A stretch of 64,000 nt of DNA, from assembly GCA_949152475.1 (NCBI GenBank), contig OX424570.1, positions 17,604,694 to 17,668,693 of the forward strand. Direction: 5' to 3'. The stretch is from Terebella lapidaria (Eukaryota > Annelida > Polychaeta > Terebellida > Terebellidae). The notes beneath the pieces were generated by a model, which worked only from the letters and a program-made list of their open reading frames with translations, did no database searches and was not told the DNA's origin. The position numbers and the translations under genes were made by a program. Positions 24,359-34,168 of the stretch are shown here, piece by piece. Each line of letters starts with the position of its first letter. The stretch's first letter is position 1.

Positions 24359-25111
24359 ATGAGGACGACTTGCTACTGGTTTTGCACAATACTTGCTTTT
24401 GTGTGTTTTTGTTGTATGTTTTGGCCATGTCATTTTAGTTATATAATTGCGTTCTTGAGATTTGAAGGTGGTTTCATTGCAAGCTCATTTACTTTTCTAT
24501 ACTGGATATACCAATTGATTCGTGGTCAAACACGAAATACCCATAACCGTCTATATATAGAACGAAGACATCTATCAAGTGGTACGAATTATGAAAATGG
24601 TACTATACGATTGGAAGCACTCGAGTTGCCATCTGCACGTCACAACAACGCGATAGGAGACCTGAACCCACATGGTCCTCACAGAGATGTTCAACATTCG
24701 GCCTGTGGCTCAACACAACAACAACCTTCTAGTGTGACAATCAACCTTCATATTTATCTCAGAAACAACGGATCAGCAACAACAAGAGGACAGGATCAAC
24801 CACAGTCTAATGAGCCCAATGGAGAACCCTTCCCAAAATTTCCCACAGAAGAGTCCCAGACAGAACACTCAATGGAAGGTACTTATGTTGAGACTCCCAA
24901 AGTGGTGTACCTCACTGAGTATGAAGATGTTCAAACACATCCCAAGGTTGTCAATGAGAGAACATACACAATTCATCTTCCACCAGCTAATGCGAATTGT
25001 GGAGAACATACAATATTCCGAACCCTGGAGCAGGAAGACAATGACGGAGAAATCGCTGCTAAGGCTGTGGCTAATGAGGAAAAATATGTTAGGGACAAAA
25101 AGGAATGTTAG
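24359..25111 (+). CDS. paralogue A: small membrane protein of an unrecognised family
   Basis: I do not recognise this family. The 250-residue single-exon protein starts with two closely spaced hydrophobic segments: about residues 7-33, rich in Cys and Phe, and 38-54, containing FLYWI. A hydrophilic tail follows. Residues 144-200 hold a block shared with the genes at 55393 and 63106: DQP, FPKF (158-161), EHS (169-171) and YLTEYEDVQTHPKVV (184-198). The last 30 residues are acidic and end KKEC. The start is chosen because the AATC-ATG context aligns with paralogue C. Similarity to C continues past the stop (GTTAGA.(A/C)(A/G)TCTAGTAC), showing duplication at DNA level. AATAAA lies at 25302. By inference, a membrane hairpin or signal-anchor protein with a cytoplasmic tail. 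No repeat-derived domain is visible, and conservation of the tail argues that it is a real gene. Confidence 0.75.
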   Translation: MRTTCYWFCTILAFVCFCCMFWPCHFSYIIAFLRFEGGFIASSFTFLYWIYQLIRGQTRNTHNRLYIERRHLSSGTNYENGTIRLEALELPSARHNNAIGDLNPHGPHRDVQHSACGSTQQQPSSVTINLHIYLRNNGSATTRGQDQPQSNEPNGEPFPKFPTEESQTEHSMEGTYVETPKVVYLTEYEDVQTHPKVVNERTYTIHLPPANANCGEHTIFRTLEQEDNDGEIAAKAVANEEKYVRDKKEC

Positions 25112-25498
25112 ACAGTCTAGTACACTGGATCATACAATATTATCTTCATTTCTAGATTTATTCATACATGATTACAAGTCGTAGGACCATGGAAATGAAC
25201 GAATCGAGGTTGGACATCAGTTCACCAGCAAGGTTTCAAACCAAAAACGGTATTCATATACAAACTATGTAGAGAAACAAGAATTTTAAAAAATTACACG
25301 AAATAAAGACAACACCTCCATATAGTATTCATCTATAAAGAGCATAATAATTAGTGTGTAATACTCGTCATCTATGGAAAATGGATATTTGCCTGATACA
25401 TAACAATATGAAACATATTTAAAATAGAGAAGATAATTAATGACAACAGCAGTTTGGTATTTGATATCTATAGAAAAATTAGGCCAAGGGCCAAAGAT
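25112..25498 (+). other. 3' flank of paralogue A
   Basis: Contains a possible polyadenylation signal AATAAA at 25302-25307. No other feature. Confidence 0.4.
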
Positions 25499-25755
25499 AG
25501 GTTACCGGACAATGTTTAATATTTTAGATGTTAGCCAGGTCACTGGTTGAATTCAAGGTCAAGAGAATATTCAGCATATATAACATTAAGCATATATCAT
25601 GTCCACAGTTGATTGCTAAGCTGTAAATTCAATAATCAGCGAGATATTAGCAATTTTGTGCTGTGGCCTTGAAAATGAAGGGGCAAAGGTCAAATTCAAG
25701 GTCATCAAAATATTCAGTGTATATCATTTTCTATATCATGTCCACAATTGTATCA

Positions 25756-26372
25756 TAAGTACACTCCTCCATAACGTATCAATATATATCTTTTCCCCTC
25801 TCTCGCCACGCTTACTCCCAGCTCCCGTTACCCAAGGTTACACCTACTATATACATATAATAATCAATGAGCTCATAGCCCTCGTCAGACCCAGAATTAC
25901 TACACAGCTAGTGTGTTGGCCTAGCTCCCAAAATACAGTTACTTCACCAGATCCGATCTCTAACCTGTCCACTATATTTGTAGCCCTCCAGGTCTCTAAC
26001 CGGTCCTATATATTTGTCAGACCTTCATATATGGCATCGTCCACTCCTATCTCAGGCCACTCCGAGTCTGAGCCCCAATAATTCTCTGAACCCGTGCGTC
26101 TTGTCCCGTACGTCACACACCTACCCTGCCCAGTACAATCCACACATTCCAGACTTTCTGTATAAAACCTGGCTTCCCCAAGTTTTCCCCAGAGAGTCAT
26201 TACAAGATCCTGGTATGAATAAACATCGAACTCTACAATCTGACTTGTTATTGAGCTACTAGTATATCACAAACACCATCGTGATATAACGGTGGAGAAC
26301 TGAACGAAGAACACCAAAGAAGACAGGAAAAAGAGAGAAAAAAAAGAAGAAAGAAAGAAACGTCAAAAGCCA
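25756..26372 (+). mobile_element. partial LTR and leader of a third LTR retrotransposon
   Basis: This block is foreign to the satellite on either side and precedes an intact-looking gag start. It contains a TATA-type word (TGTATAAAAC, about 26159-26168) followed by AATAAA (about 26218) and a purine-rich leader (AGAAAAAAAAGAAGAAAGAAAG, split, 26335-26362). No second LTR is present, so its exact edges are uncertain. CAGATCC/CAGGTCTCTAACC(T/G)GTCC(A/T)TATATTTGT is duplicated at 25950-26018. Confidence 0.5.
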
Positions 26373-26438
26373 ATGCCAGTAACGAGAGCACAACATCGAC
26401 AGGATCAACAACAACAGCAGGAACAACAACAACAGCAA

Positions 26439-26470
<32 letters not shown>

Positions 26471-26858
26471 AGTACACACAATGTCTTACGAAAGCGTCCT
26501 GAAGAAATTTGACCCCCTCACCATATCCGACCCAGACCTATGGTACAAGCAGCTCCAAAGATACACCGACCTAAAGAAATGGGAAGCTGCCGATCTACCC
26601 AAGTTCCTGCCCCTCTGGCTAAAGGTAACTGCGATCGAATGGTATCATTCAATGCCAGAAGACACCCGCACCAGTAGAGACCTCATCAAACAAGCCTTCA
26701 AAGATCGTTTCACCCCACACACCTCCATCAGATGGGCCAAACTGCGCGAATTTGATTCCACAACCCAGCAACCTGGTGAAACTGTTGAAGCGTTTGATTC
26801 CCAAGCCATACAGTCAATAGAGGAGCAAGATATGAGCCAGTTTGTCCTTGGACCTTGA
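26373..26858 (+). pseudogene. gag: retrotransposon gag fragment with polyglutamine
   Basis: The frame starts MPVTRAQHRQD, then about 20 Gln-rich residues (CAA/CAG tract 26400-26469), then a retrotransposon-type gag segment: WYKQLQRYTDLKKW near residues 57-70, WLKVTAIEWYHSMPE and IKQAFKDRFTP. This is the usual signature of Ty3/gypsy capsid precursors. It is cut off at about 26825, where 134-bp satellite sequence (AAGATATGAGCCAGTTTGTCC) takes over, so the last 10 or so residues come from the satellite. No zinc knuckle, protease or pol follows. A broken gene, not a functional capsid. Confidence 0.7.
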
Positions 26859-26867
26859 GAATGAAAT

Positions 26868-27600
26868 CAGAGGTCAAATTCAAGCTCCGAGAATATTCAG
26901 CATATCATTTCCTACATGTCCACAATTGATTCCTAAGCTGTAAAATCGATAAGAAGTGAGATATTAGCCATTTTGTCCTGTGACCTTGAAAATGAGGTCA
27001 AAGGTCAAATTCAAGGTCATGACAATAATCTGCATATATCATTTCCTATATGTTCATAACTGATTCCTAAGCTGTGAAGTCGATAACAAGCGAGATATTA
27101 GCCATTTTGTCCTATGACCTTGAAAATGCCGTCAAAGGTCAAATTCAAGGTCATCAGAATATTCAGCATATATCATTTCCTATATGTCCACAATTGATTC
27201 CTAAGCTGTAGAGTCGATAATAAGTGAGATATTAGCCATTTTGTCCTGTGACCTTGAAGATGAGGTCAAAGGTCAAATTCAAGGTCATGACAATAATCTG
27301 CATATATCATTTCCTATATGTTCATAACTGATTCCTAAGCTGTAAAGTCGATAACAAGCGAGATATTAGCCATTTTGTCCTATGACCTTGAAAATGGGGT
27401 CAAAGGTCAAATTCAAGGTCATCAGAATATTCAGCATATATCATTTCCTATATGTCCACAATTGATTTCTAAGCTGTAGAGTCGATAATAAGCAAGATAT
27501 CAGCCATTTTGTACTCTGACCTTGAAATTGAGGTCAGAGGTCAAATTCAAGGTCACGAGAATATTCAGCATATATCATTTCCTATATGTCCACAATTGAT
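26868..27600 (+). repeat. 134-bp satellite with nuclear-receptor-type half-sites
   Basis: The word AAGGTCAAATTCAAGG recurs at 27001, 27135, 27269, 27403 and (one mismatch) 27537, exactly 134 bp apart; a degenerate earlier unit is at 26871. Each unit carries TGACCTTGAAAATG, then (A/C)(G/C)GTCAAAGGTCAAATTCAAGGTCA. The best units (about 26996 and 27262) contain AGGTCAAAGGTCA, a perfect DR1, plus TCAAGGTCA. Alternate units share variants (ATGACAATAATCTG with TTCATAACTG; ATCAGAATATTCAG with TCCACAATTG), giving a 268-bp higher-order repeat. Confidence 0.95.
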
Positions 27601-28056
27601 TCCTAGTCTCTAATCTCAATATTAAGTGAGATATTAGGCATAATGTGTCCCATTATAAAGCATAGGAGAATTTAACATGGGAAAGTCCTATTTGGGCCGT
27701 GTTTGGGTCAAAATGGTCCACTTCGAGCGATTCAAGCGCAACGAAATTTATAGACATCATATGAGTACATATCAGGAGTGTTATGTATCAAAAAGAAAAA
27801 AAGTTACTGAACAGATTTTGAGAAAATGGCCACCAAAGTCCAAAATCAGGCATTTTTCGTCGAAAACGGTCGCCATTTTGAAAACTAAAAAATACCTTCC
27901 TCTTGAATTATTTTTGAGTATTTTTGTGCAAAATTTCAGAAGAATTCGCCCGTAAACAAAAAAGATAAAAATGTGGACGACGACGATGACGACGGACGAC
28001 GGACGACGGACGCAACGCCATGCCAATAGGTTATCGGACCATAGGTCCGGTAACCT

Positions 28057-28800
28057 AAAAAGTGTGAAAAGCTAGAATTAGTACCTAAGTAGGAAAAGAT
28101 AAGTATCGTTGCGACGGATGACTGACTGGATTGGTGTACGTCTATGATTCCTGAAATATTTTTATATCAAAACTTCGAGATATCCAGAAATCGGAATGGT
28201 TAAAGAATTCACTGACACCCATAATCAGGGGTTGCATCTGGTGTAATCGTTGGGCTTCATTCAGCCCCGTGATTTCCACCAGCTACAGGTCCGAGTATAG
28301 GAGTATGGTAACTCGGGAAAACTACAACACGACGAATGTTATCTTTGGATCCAGATAATCATCACAACATTATGAAACATGACAACACGAGTTCAACTTT
28401 GGACGAATCTGTGTGTGTGTGTGGGGGGGGGGGGGATTTTGCTCACCTAAATGAATCGTTACTTCATTCGGCACCTTGTGAGGCTGTCTACATGTAGATT
28501 TTATCAAGATAATTGAGTCTGAGGTAATTTGTGCTAGCTAGTGTGTTGATAGTATGTTGGTAATTTGATGAATAATGAAATCCTCATTTTGTGTGATGTG
28601 CTGCTGTAACATCATTTTTACAACAGAAGAAAAGCATTTCGCTTTCGAGTTGAAACTTATATTTCAGCAGCTATTCCTTCACGAAACTTCATGAACAAGA
28701 ACATTCTTCATATTCAACATTTATCGAGTTCAGTACAATTAAGGTTCTCATAACGTTTTCCGTCGTCCTACTTCTGTTATCACCATTGGTGTGTATATAT
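28057..28800. other. gene-free stretch
   Basis: Holds a GT run and G tract (28409-28435) and no supported gene. Confidence 0.5.
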
Positions 28801-29371
28801 ACTCAAGTTCAACACAAAACCTCATATGATTTTTAGCGATAACTTCTTTTAGGATGGTCGGATCAATTTGAAATTTTATATGCTTTCATTCTGCACAAAA
28901 CCGTATTTTTTCACCAAATTTCAGACTTATGTCTTGAAAACTGAAAAAGTTGGAAATCTACCCCAATGTTAAATGTTGGGCACTAATCGAATCACAGAAA
29001 TTCAAGCAAATTTGGGGATTTAATGATATTTATTCCTCTAAGAAATGGAATATGAGGAAAGTTTTTAAGTTAGAAGAATCATACAGGTGTATTCTAATAG
29101 AATATCACTCTTACAAAGTACTGTGCAGTGTGAACATCGAACAACATGCAAAATTCTGTTCGAACTTGCAAATTTCACGTTTGATGTGAAATTTAACATA
29201 GGAGTAGATTGCCAACTTTTTCAATTTTCAAGATAGAAGACTGAAATTTGGCGAAAAAATACGGTTTTATGCCAAATGGAAACAAATAAAATTTCAAATT
29301 GACCCGACCATCCTAAACGAAGTTATCGCCAAAAATCATGTGAGGTTTTGTGTTGAACTTGAGTTTAGTTG
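28801..29371. mobile_element. foldback MITE with about 170-bp arms
   Basis: The left arm (CTCAAGTTCAACACAAAACCTCATATGATTTTTAGCGATAAC, split, from 28801) is repeated inverted at about 29200-29371, with matching internal words such as CGTATTTTTTC/GAAAAAATACG and GATCAATTTGAAATTTTAT. About 230 bp of unique AT-rich sequence separates the arms. A partial diverged copy lies at 14339-14545. No coding capacity. The target duplication is not evident. Confidence 0.8.
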
Positions 29372-29437
29372 AAAATATGTCTGACAATCAGCTCCCGTAC
29401 TTGACTTCCACCAGTAATATATTTTATTACATTATAC

Positions 29438-29468
29438 CAAGGATCTTCTATATTATAGAAGATCCTTG
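29438..29468. repeat. perfect 31-bp palindrome
   Basis: CAAGGATCTTCTATA, then T, then its exact reverse complement. It sits 6 bp before a TTATACCTCATGTAAGAA terminal-type repeat and could extrude as a hairpin, or mark an excision or junction point. Confidence 0.85.
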
Positions 29469-29473
29469 ATTAT

Positions 29474-30052
29474 ACCTCATGTAAGAATCACGCTCTGTGA
29501 TTGGCCAATACACGTGAAGTAATCATGGTAATACGCTCTGCTGGAGCCGACCGCATTAAACGATTTACTAACCGGTTGGTAATTTGATATACTAACCGGC
29601 AGCATTCATTCGTTGCATTGTTCAATGACGTTTTATCAAAACCGACATTCCGTTATACCTCATGTAAGAACCACGCTCTGTGATTGGTCAATACACGTGA
29701 GGTAATACACTCTGCAGGGGCTGACCGCAATAAATGATATACTAATCGGTTGGTAATTTGATATATTAACCGGCAGCATCAGCATATATTTGTACAGCGT
29801 ATTATTCCCCAAGGGAGACATTACTGCCCGAGGCGTAAGCCGAGGGTGGTAAGGTCTCACGAGTGTAATAATCCGCGGTACCAATATACATTCAGGGTTG
29901 TATTTATTGTGGCGATTTTGCCCTAAGATCACGGCAGGTGATTGTAAAACCACATCCCATTTGTATGGCCTTTGTTTTGACACAGCTCCGTTCGAGCGGG
30001 CGTTGCCACGGCGACGCATTGTAATTTACGTTCCAGTAAACTATAACAATGG
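29474..30052 (+). mobile_element. left fragments of an inverted-repeat DNA element
   Basis: A TTATACCTCATGTAAGAAYCACGCTCTGTGATTGG unit (split) occurs twice, at 29474 and 29653, about 180 bp apart. Each is followed by TAATACxCTCTGC, CGCA(T/A)TAAACGAT and ACTAACCGG(T/C). Next comes ATTACTGCCCGAGGCGTAAGCCGAGGGTGGTAA (split, 29820-29852). The same blocks occur inverted at 39720-39895 and in both orientations at 38795-38960. Non-coding. Retrotransposon 1 now occupies the interval between. Confidence 0.7.
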
Positions 30053-30054
30053 TT

Positions 30055-30637
30055 TGATCATGCTGCGCGTGCTGTCTCTAGTTTGTGGTGTATTATATAT
30101 ACACTGGAAGCTACTCGATCGAGGAGATTGTCCGAGAGAGAGTGCCGGGACAGCACGCAAGCTCGCCATGAGCTTTGCGTCCCTGTTTCGCGAGTAGAGG
30201 CCCCGTGGGGGCCCTGGGGACAATTTTCTTTGGGGGGCCCGGGCTGGAGGAGACGAGTTGCTGACTCGGGGGCGCAAGCCCTGTGGATCGCCAGTTCTCC
30301 TCCTTCCCGGGACGACGTGACGTAGGCTCTGGCAGACCGTCGGGCTGGTGCAGAGTTCCATCTCTGCCTCAGGGCCGTCGGCGAGTCCGGAGAGCAATAT
30401 GCCCACGTGTACGGGTTCCGTGGGGCCGCTCCCATGGCCTCTCGGGCTCTACACATGGCTACTTTGCCATTATGATGTATAATGCATGTAATATGTGATG
30501 ATGTTGATGATGATGATGATGTGTTGTACTATGTGGTGATGAATGAGATCCGGGCTCGTTCCGGACAGACTGGTACCTGGTTGGGATACCTGTAGGGTAA
30601 CCACCGGGCGCCCTGTACTGGGCGTCCGAATGTTACA
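30055..30637 (+). repeat. 5' LTR of retrotransposon 1
   Basis: TG...CA ends. A TATA-type word (TATTATATATAC) lies at 30091-30102, only about 36 bp from the LTR start, an unusually short U3. A (GAT)n tract lies near 30496-30522. The LTR contains a 45-codon open frame (30060-30197) kept in both LTRs with one replacement; this is probably chance. Confidence 0.85.
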
Positions 30638-30638
30638 T

Positions 30639-30656
30639 TGGTGCCGTGACCAGGAT
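30639..30656 (+). promoter_or_regulatory. primer-binding site, TGGTGCCGTGACCAGGAT
   Basis: It starts one base after the LTR and begins TGG, complementary to a tRNA CCA end. The same 18 bases follow the LTR of retrotransposon 2 (40538-40555), so both use the same primer tRNA. I do not assign the tRNA. Confidence 0.85.
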
Positions 30657-30750
30657 CAGTCTGACGGCGTCCCATCGCAGCCTAAGGTCACAGAGTTATA
30701 GCCCCTTCGTCCCTGGGGACTGCTAGTTTCCTCCGGGACATCTCTTAAAT

Positions 30751-31595
30751 ATGGCGGACAAAGGTGACACACCGAAATCCAAGAGTGAAGCCAGCGGGAG
30801 GGATAAGGGTGGTAATGTCGCGGACCACACCCGGTCGCGCGACAGCCGCGGTGAGACATCTTCGGGTGACTTCGGCGGTAAGAAGGGACGCGCGGAGCCC
30901 TCCGCAGACAAGACCCAGTCGGTGGAGTCGCCCCGACATCCCTGACTCCGTCTCCGGACGTAGAGTCGAGCCCCGCGGGGCCGCAACCAGAGTTGCCGTC
31001 AAGGCCGGACCTTGACGTGTTAGGCGCGGTAGGCGGAGCTGGCAACGGCTCTACGCCGCGCCCGCCCGTGTCTGGAATGAGCCCGTGGCAAGCGGCACTC
31101 TTCCGTGGGATGTCTCCGGACGTCCGGGATCGAGCGCCAGCAACTGCGGGTACTTCCGGACAAGCGGACCAACGGTACCGGATGCCAAATCCGGCCGGGT
31201 GGACTCCTTCGCGAGCCTCCGGCATGGATTTCGGACGGTCCGCACCGGGTGGTGTGGTGGACCAGCTCACTGATGCACTTGGCGAGCTGGCCCCTAAAGG
31301 GCGCTATGACCGCGCCCGGTCGCCCCAACAGGGACGACCAGACCGGCGGAACCGTTCTCCTTCTCCGCAGACACGAGGCTTCTCGGGGCCTTTGTCGGAG
31401 AGGGAGAAGTGGCTGATATCCGACCCCTAGCTCCGGCCCCTAGCTATGTCAGCTATGCCGCCCCATCTGGAGCTTACCCAGTAGGTTCGATGGGAGCCCC
31501 GTCCGCACTTAACCAGGGTGGGCAAGTAGGGAATATGTTCCCGGCGGCGAGCGCGCCCTACCCCGCTCCTACGCCCGCGGCGTTTGGGTCTGCAA
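30751..31595 (+). pseudogene. gag: gag remnant of retrotransposon 1
   Basis: The reading starts MADKGDTPKSKSEASGRDKG in one frame, shifts near 30930 into a second (PSPDVESSPAGPQPELPSRPD...GMSPWQAALFRGMSP), and near 31400 into a third (PLAPAPSYVSYAAPSGAYP). The product is a basic, Pro/Ser/Arg-rich, low-complexity N-terminal gag region like that of retrotransposon 2. The capsid-like segment, CCHC knuckle and protease expected next are absent: sequence jumps at about 31575-31595 straight to the start of RT. An internal deletion therefore removed perhaps 2 kb compared with retrotransposon 2. Non-functional. Confidence 0.7.
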
Positions 31596-32963
31596 ACGCC
31601 AGGCGCTCCGCAAACTGCTGCAGCAGTATGCGGATGTGTTTATGGGTCTGGACGGTGTGGTTGGCAAGACAGACGTTGCCAAACACCACATCGACCTCCT
31701 GGACGAGCGTCCGATTAAACAACGTCTACGGCGAGCAGCGATAGTGACCAAGAGGTCATTGACCAGGAGGTGCAAAGATGCTCGAGCTAGACATCATCAA
31801 ACCCAATGACAGTCCTTGGGCAAGTCCTGTGGTTATGGTGAAGAAGAAGGACGGCTCGTGGAGGTTCTGCGTTGACTATCGCAAGCTAAACGATGTCACG
31901 CGGAAGGACTCATATCCTCTCCCGCACATCGAAGATACTTTCGATACCCTGGCCGGGTCACACTATTTCTGTGCTCTGGACCTGGCCTCCGGGTATTGGC
32001 AGGTTGAGATGGAGGAGAGCGATAGGGCGAAGACTGCCTTTTTTACCAAGAACGGGCTCTACCAATTCAAGGTAATGCCGTTTGGGCTCTGTAACGCGCC
32101 GGCGACGTTTGAGCGCCTCATGGAGATGGTACTTAAAGGGTTCCTCTGGAAGCGATGTATGGTCTACATCGACGATGTCATCGTGTATGGCCGGTCGTTC
32201 GAGGAAACCCTCACCAACCTCCAGATGGTGCTCCATCGCATCCGCGGAGCAGGCCTAAAGTTGCAGCCGAGTAAATGCGAACTCTTCGCGCAGGAAATCC
32301 TGTACTTGGGCTTCATGGTAACGGGCACCAGAGTTAGACCAGACCCCGCAAAGATAGCGGCTGTACAGAAATGGCCTCCGCCATGTAACGTGGTGGATGT
32401 GAGGTCCTTCTTGGGCTTCGCTAGCTATCACTGCCGATTTATTCGCGGCTTTGCGGAGATCGCGCGTCCCCTTACCATCCTCACGGAAAAGGGCGCCGAT
32501 TTTGTTTGGTCGGCCGATCAGGCAGATGCCTTTTCGGAACTCCGGCAAGCTTTGGTAGCGGCCCCGGTGCTGCGGCACCCTCGTCCGGATTGCGAGTTCA
32601 ACTTGGACACAGACGCGAGTAACTTTGCACTCGGCGGTGTCCTCTCGCAAGTCGTGGACGGGCAAGAGCGGGTAGTAGCTTATGCGAGTGTGGCCTTGAG
32701 CCGCTCTCAAATGAACTACTGTACTACGTACTGGAGTTGCTGGCGGTTGTTATGATGACCAAGCGCTTCCGGCACTATTTGTTGGGGCGCCATTTCCGCT
32801 TGCGGACTGACCACAGTTCGCTGAGATGGCTTCTCAACTATAGTGAGGCCGACGGCTTGGTGGCACGGTGGCTCGTCAAACTCGAGGAGTATGACATGCA
32901 AATTGAGCACCGTGCCGGTAAGTTGCACGGCAACGCGGACGGCCTGTCCTGTTGTCATAAGTG
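31596..32963 (+). pseudogene. pol: pol: RT and RNase H, first tandem copy
   Basis: An N-terminal RT lead-in (QYADVF, then HHIDLLDERPIKQRLRR) is followed after a frame change by an open stretch from 31778 to 32755. It has the standard Ty3/gypsy RT blocks: SPWASPVVMVKKKDGSWRFCVDYRKLN, the ALDLASGYWQ block with the first catalytic Asp, MPFGLCNAPATFERLM, and YIDDVIVYG with the catalytic pair. The connection domain FLGFASYHCRFI and RNase H start DTDASNFALGGVLSQ follow. RNase H breaks near 32730 by frameshift (TTHRELLAV is lost) and resumes from 32737 to the duplication junction at 32964. The active sites are present but the protein cannot be made intact. Confidence 0.9.
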
Positions 32964-34168
32964 CAAGAGGTCATTGACCAGGAGGTGCAAAGATGCTCGA
33001 GCTAGACATCATCGAACCCAATGACAGTCCTTGGGCAAGTCCTGTTGTTATGGTGAAGAAGAAGGACGGCTCGTGGAGGTTCTGCGTCGACTATCGCAAG
33101 CTAAACGATGTCACGCGGAAGGACTCATATCCTCTCCCGCACATCGAAGATACCTTCGATACCCTGGCCGGGTCACACTATTTCTGTGCTTTGGACCTGG
33201 CCTCCGGGTATTGGCAGGTTGAGATGGAGGAGAGCGATAGGGCGAAGACTGCCTTCGTTACCAAAAACGGGCTGTACCAGTTCAAGGTAATGCCGTTTGG
33301 GCTCTGTAACGCGCCAGCGACGTTTGAGCGCCTCATGGAGATGGTACTTAAAGGGTTCCTCTGGAAGCGATGTATGATCTACATCGACGATGTCATCGTG
33401 TATGGCCGGTTGTTCGAGGAAACCCTCACCAACCTCCAGATGGTGCTCCATCGCATCCGCGGAGCAGGCCTTAAGTTGAAGCCGAGTAAATGCAAACTCT
33501 TCGCGCAGGAAATCCTGTACTTGGGCTTCATGGTAATGGGCACCAGAGTTAGACCAGATAGCGGCCGTACAGGAATGGCCTCCGCCATGTAACGTGGCGG
33601 ACGTGAGGTCCTTCTTGGGCTTCGCTAGCTATCACTGCTGATTTATTCGCGGCTTTGCGGAGATCGCGCGTCCCCTTACCATCCTCACGGAAAAGGGCGC
33701 CGATTTTGTTTGGTCCGCCGATCAGGCAGATGCCTTTTCGGAATTCAGGCAAGCTTTGGTAGCGGCCCCGGTGCTGCGGCACCCTCGTCCGAATTGCGAG
33801 TTCATCTTGGACACAGACGCGAGTAACTTTGCACTCGGCGGTGTCCTCTCGCAAGTCGTGGACGCGCAAGAGCGGGCAGTAGCTTATGCGAATGTGGCCT
33901 TGAGCCGCTCTCAAATGAACTACTGTACCACGCACCGCGAGTTGCTCGCGGTTGTTACGATGACCAAGCGCTTCCGGCACTATTTGTTGGGGCGCCATTT
34001 CCGCTTGCGGACTGACCACAGTTCGCTGAGATGGCTCCTCAACTATAGTGAGGCCGACGGCTTGGTGGCACGGTGGCTCGTCAAACTCCAGGAGTATGAG
34101 ATGCAAATTGAGCACCGTGCCGGTAAGTTGCACGGCAACGCGGACGGTCTGTCCCGTTGTCATAAGTG
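32964..34168 (+). pseudogene. pol: pol: RT and RNase H, second tandem copy
   Basis: A direct duplicate of 31749-32963 offset by exactly 1215 bp, joined at a CAAG microhomology. It keeps YIDDVIVYG but has an 11-bp deletion at about 33556, which shifts the frame, and a CGA-to-TGA stop at 33639-33641. From 33756 the frame is open again and the RNase H (DTDASNFALGGVLSQ, THRELLAV, RTDHSSLRW) is intact and continues into integrase. So neither copy has a complete RT, but the second has the better RNase H. Confidence 0.9.

Larger units (their letters stand above)
25499..28056 (+). mobile_element. AGGTTACCGGAC-family TIR element with nested insert
   Basis: The left end AGGTTACCGGACAATGTTTA is inverted at the right end, ATAGGTCCGGTAACCT (28041-28056). 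The right subterminal region has GACGACGGACGACGGACGCAACGCCATGCCAATAGGTTATC (split across 27978-28035), as in the other copies. The middle is a 134-bp satellite. An LTR-retrotransposon fragment (about 25756-26825) interrupts the satellite. No transposase is encoded. Confidence 0.8.

Noticed and set aside
26248..26481. Minus-strand open frames with long Leu or Val runs
   Set aside because: They are the complement of the CAA/CAG tract encoding polyglutamine in the gag fragment.
30060..30197. 45-codon open frame inside the LTR of retrotransposon 1, kept in both LTRs
   Set aside because: The LTRs are nearly identical, so conservation says nothing about coding. No other support.
30656..31270. 204-codon minus-strand open frame
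   Set aside because: It is antisense to the GC-rich gag of retrotransposon 1, where stop codons are rare on both strands. No domain is visible.
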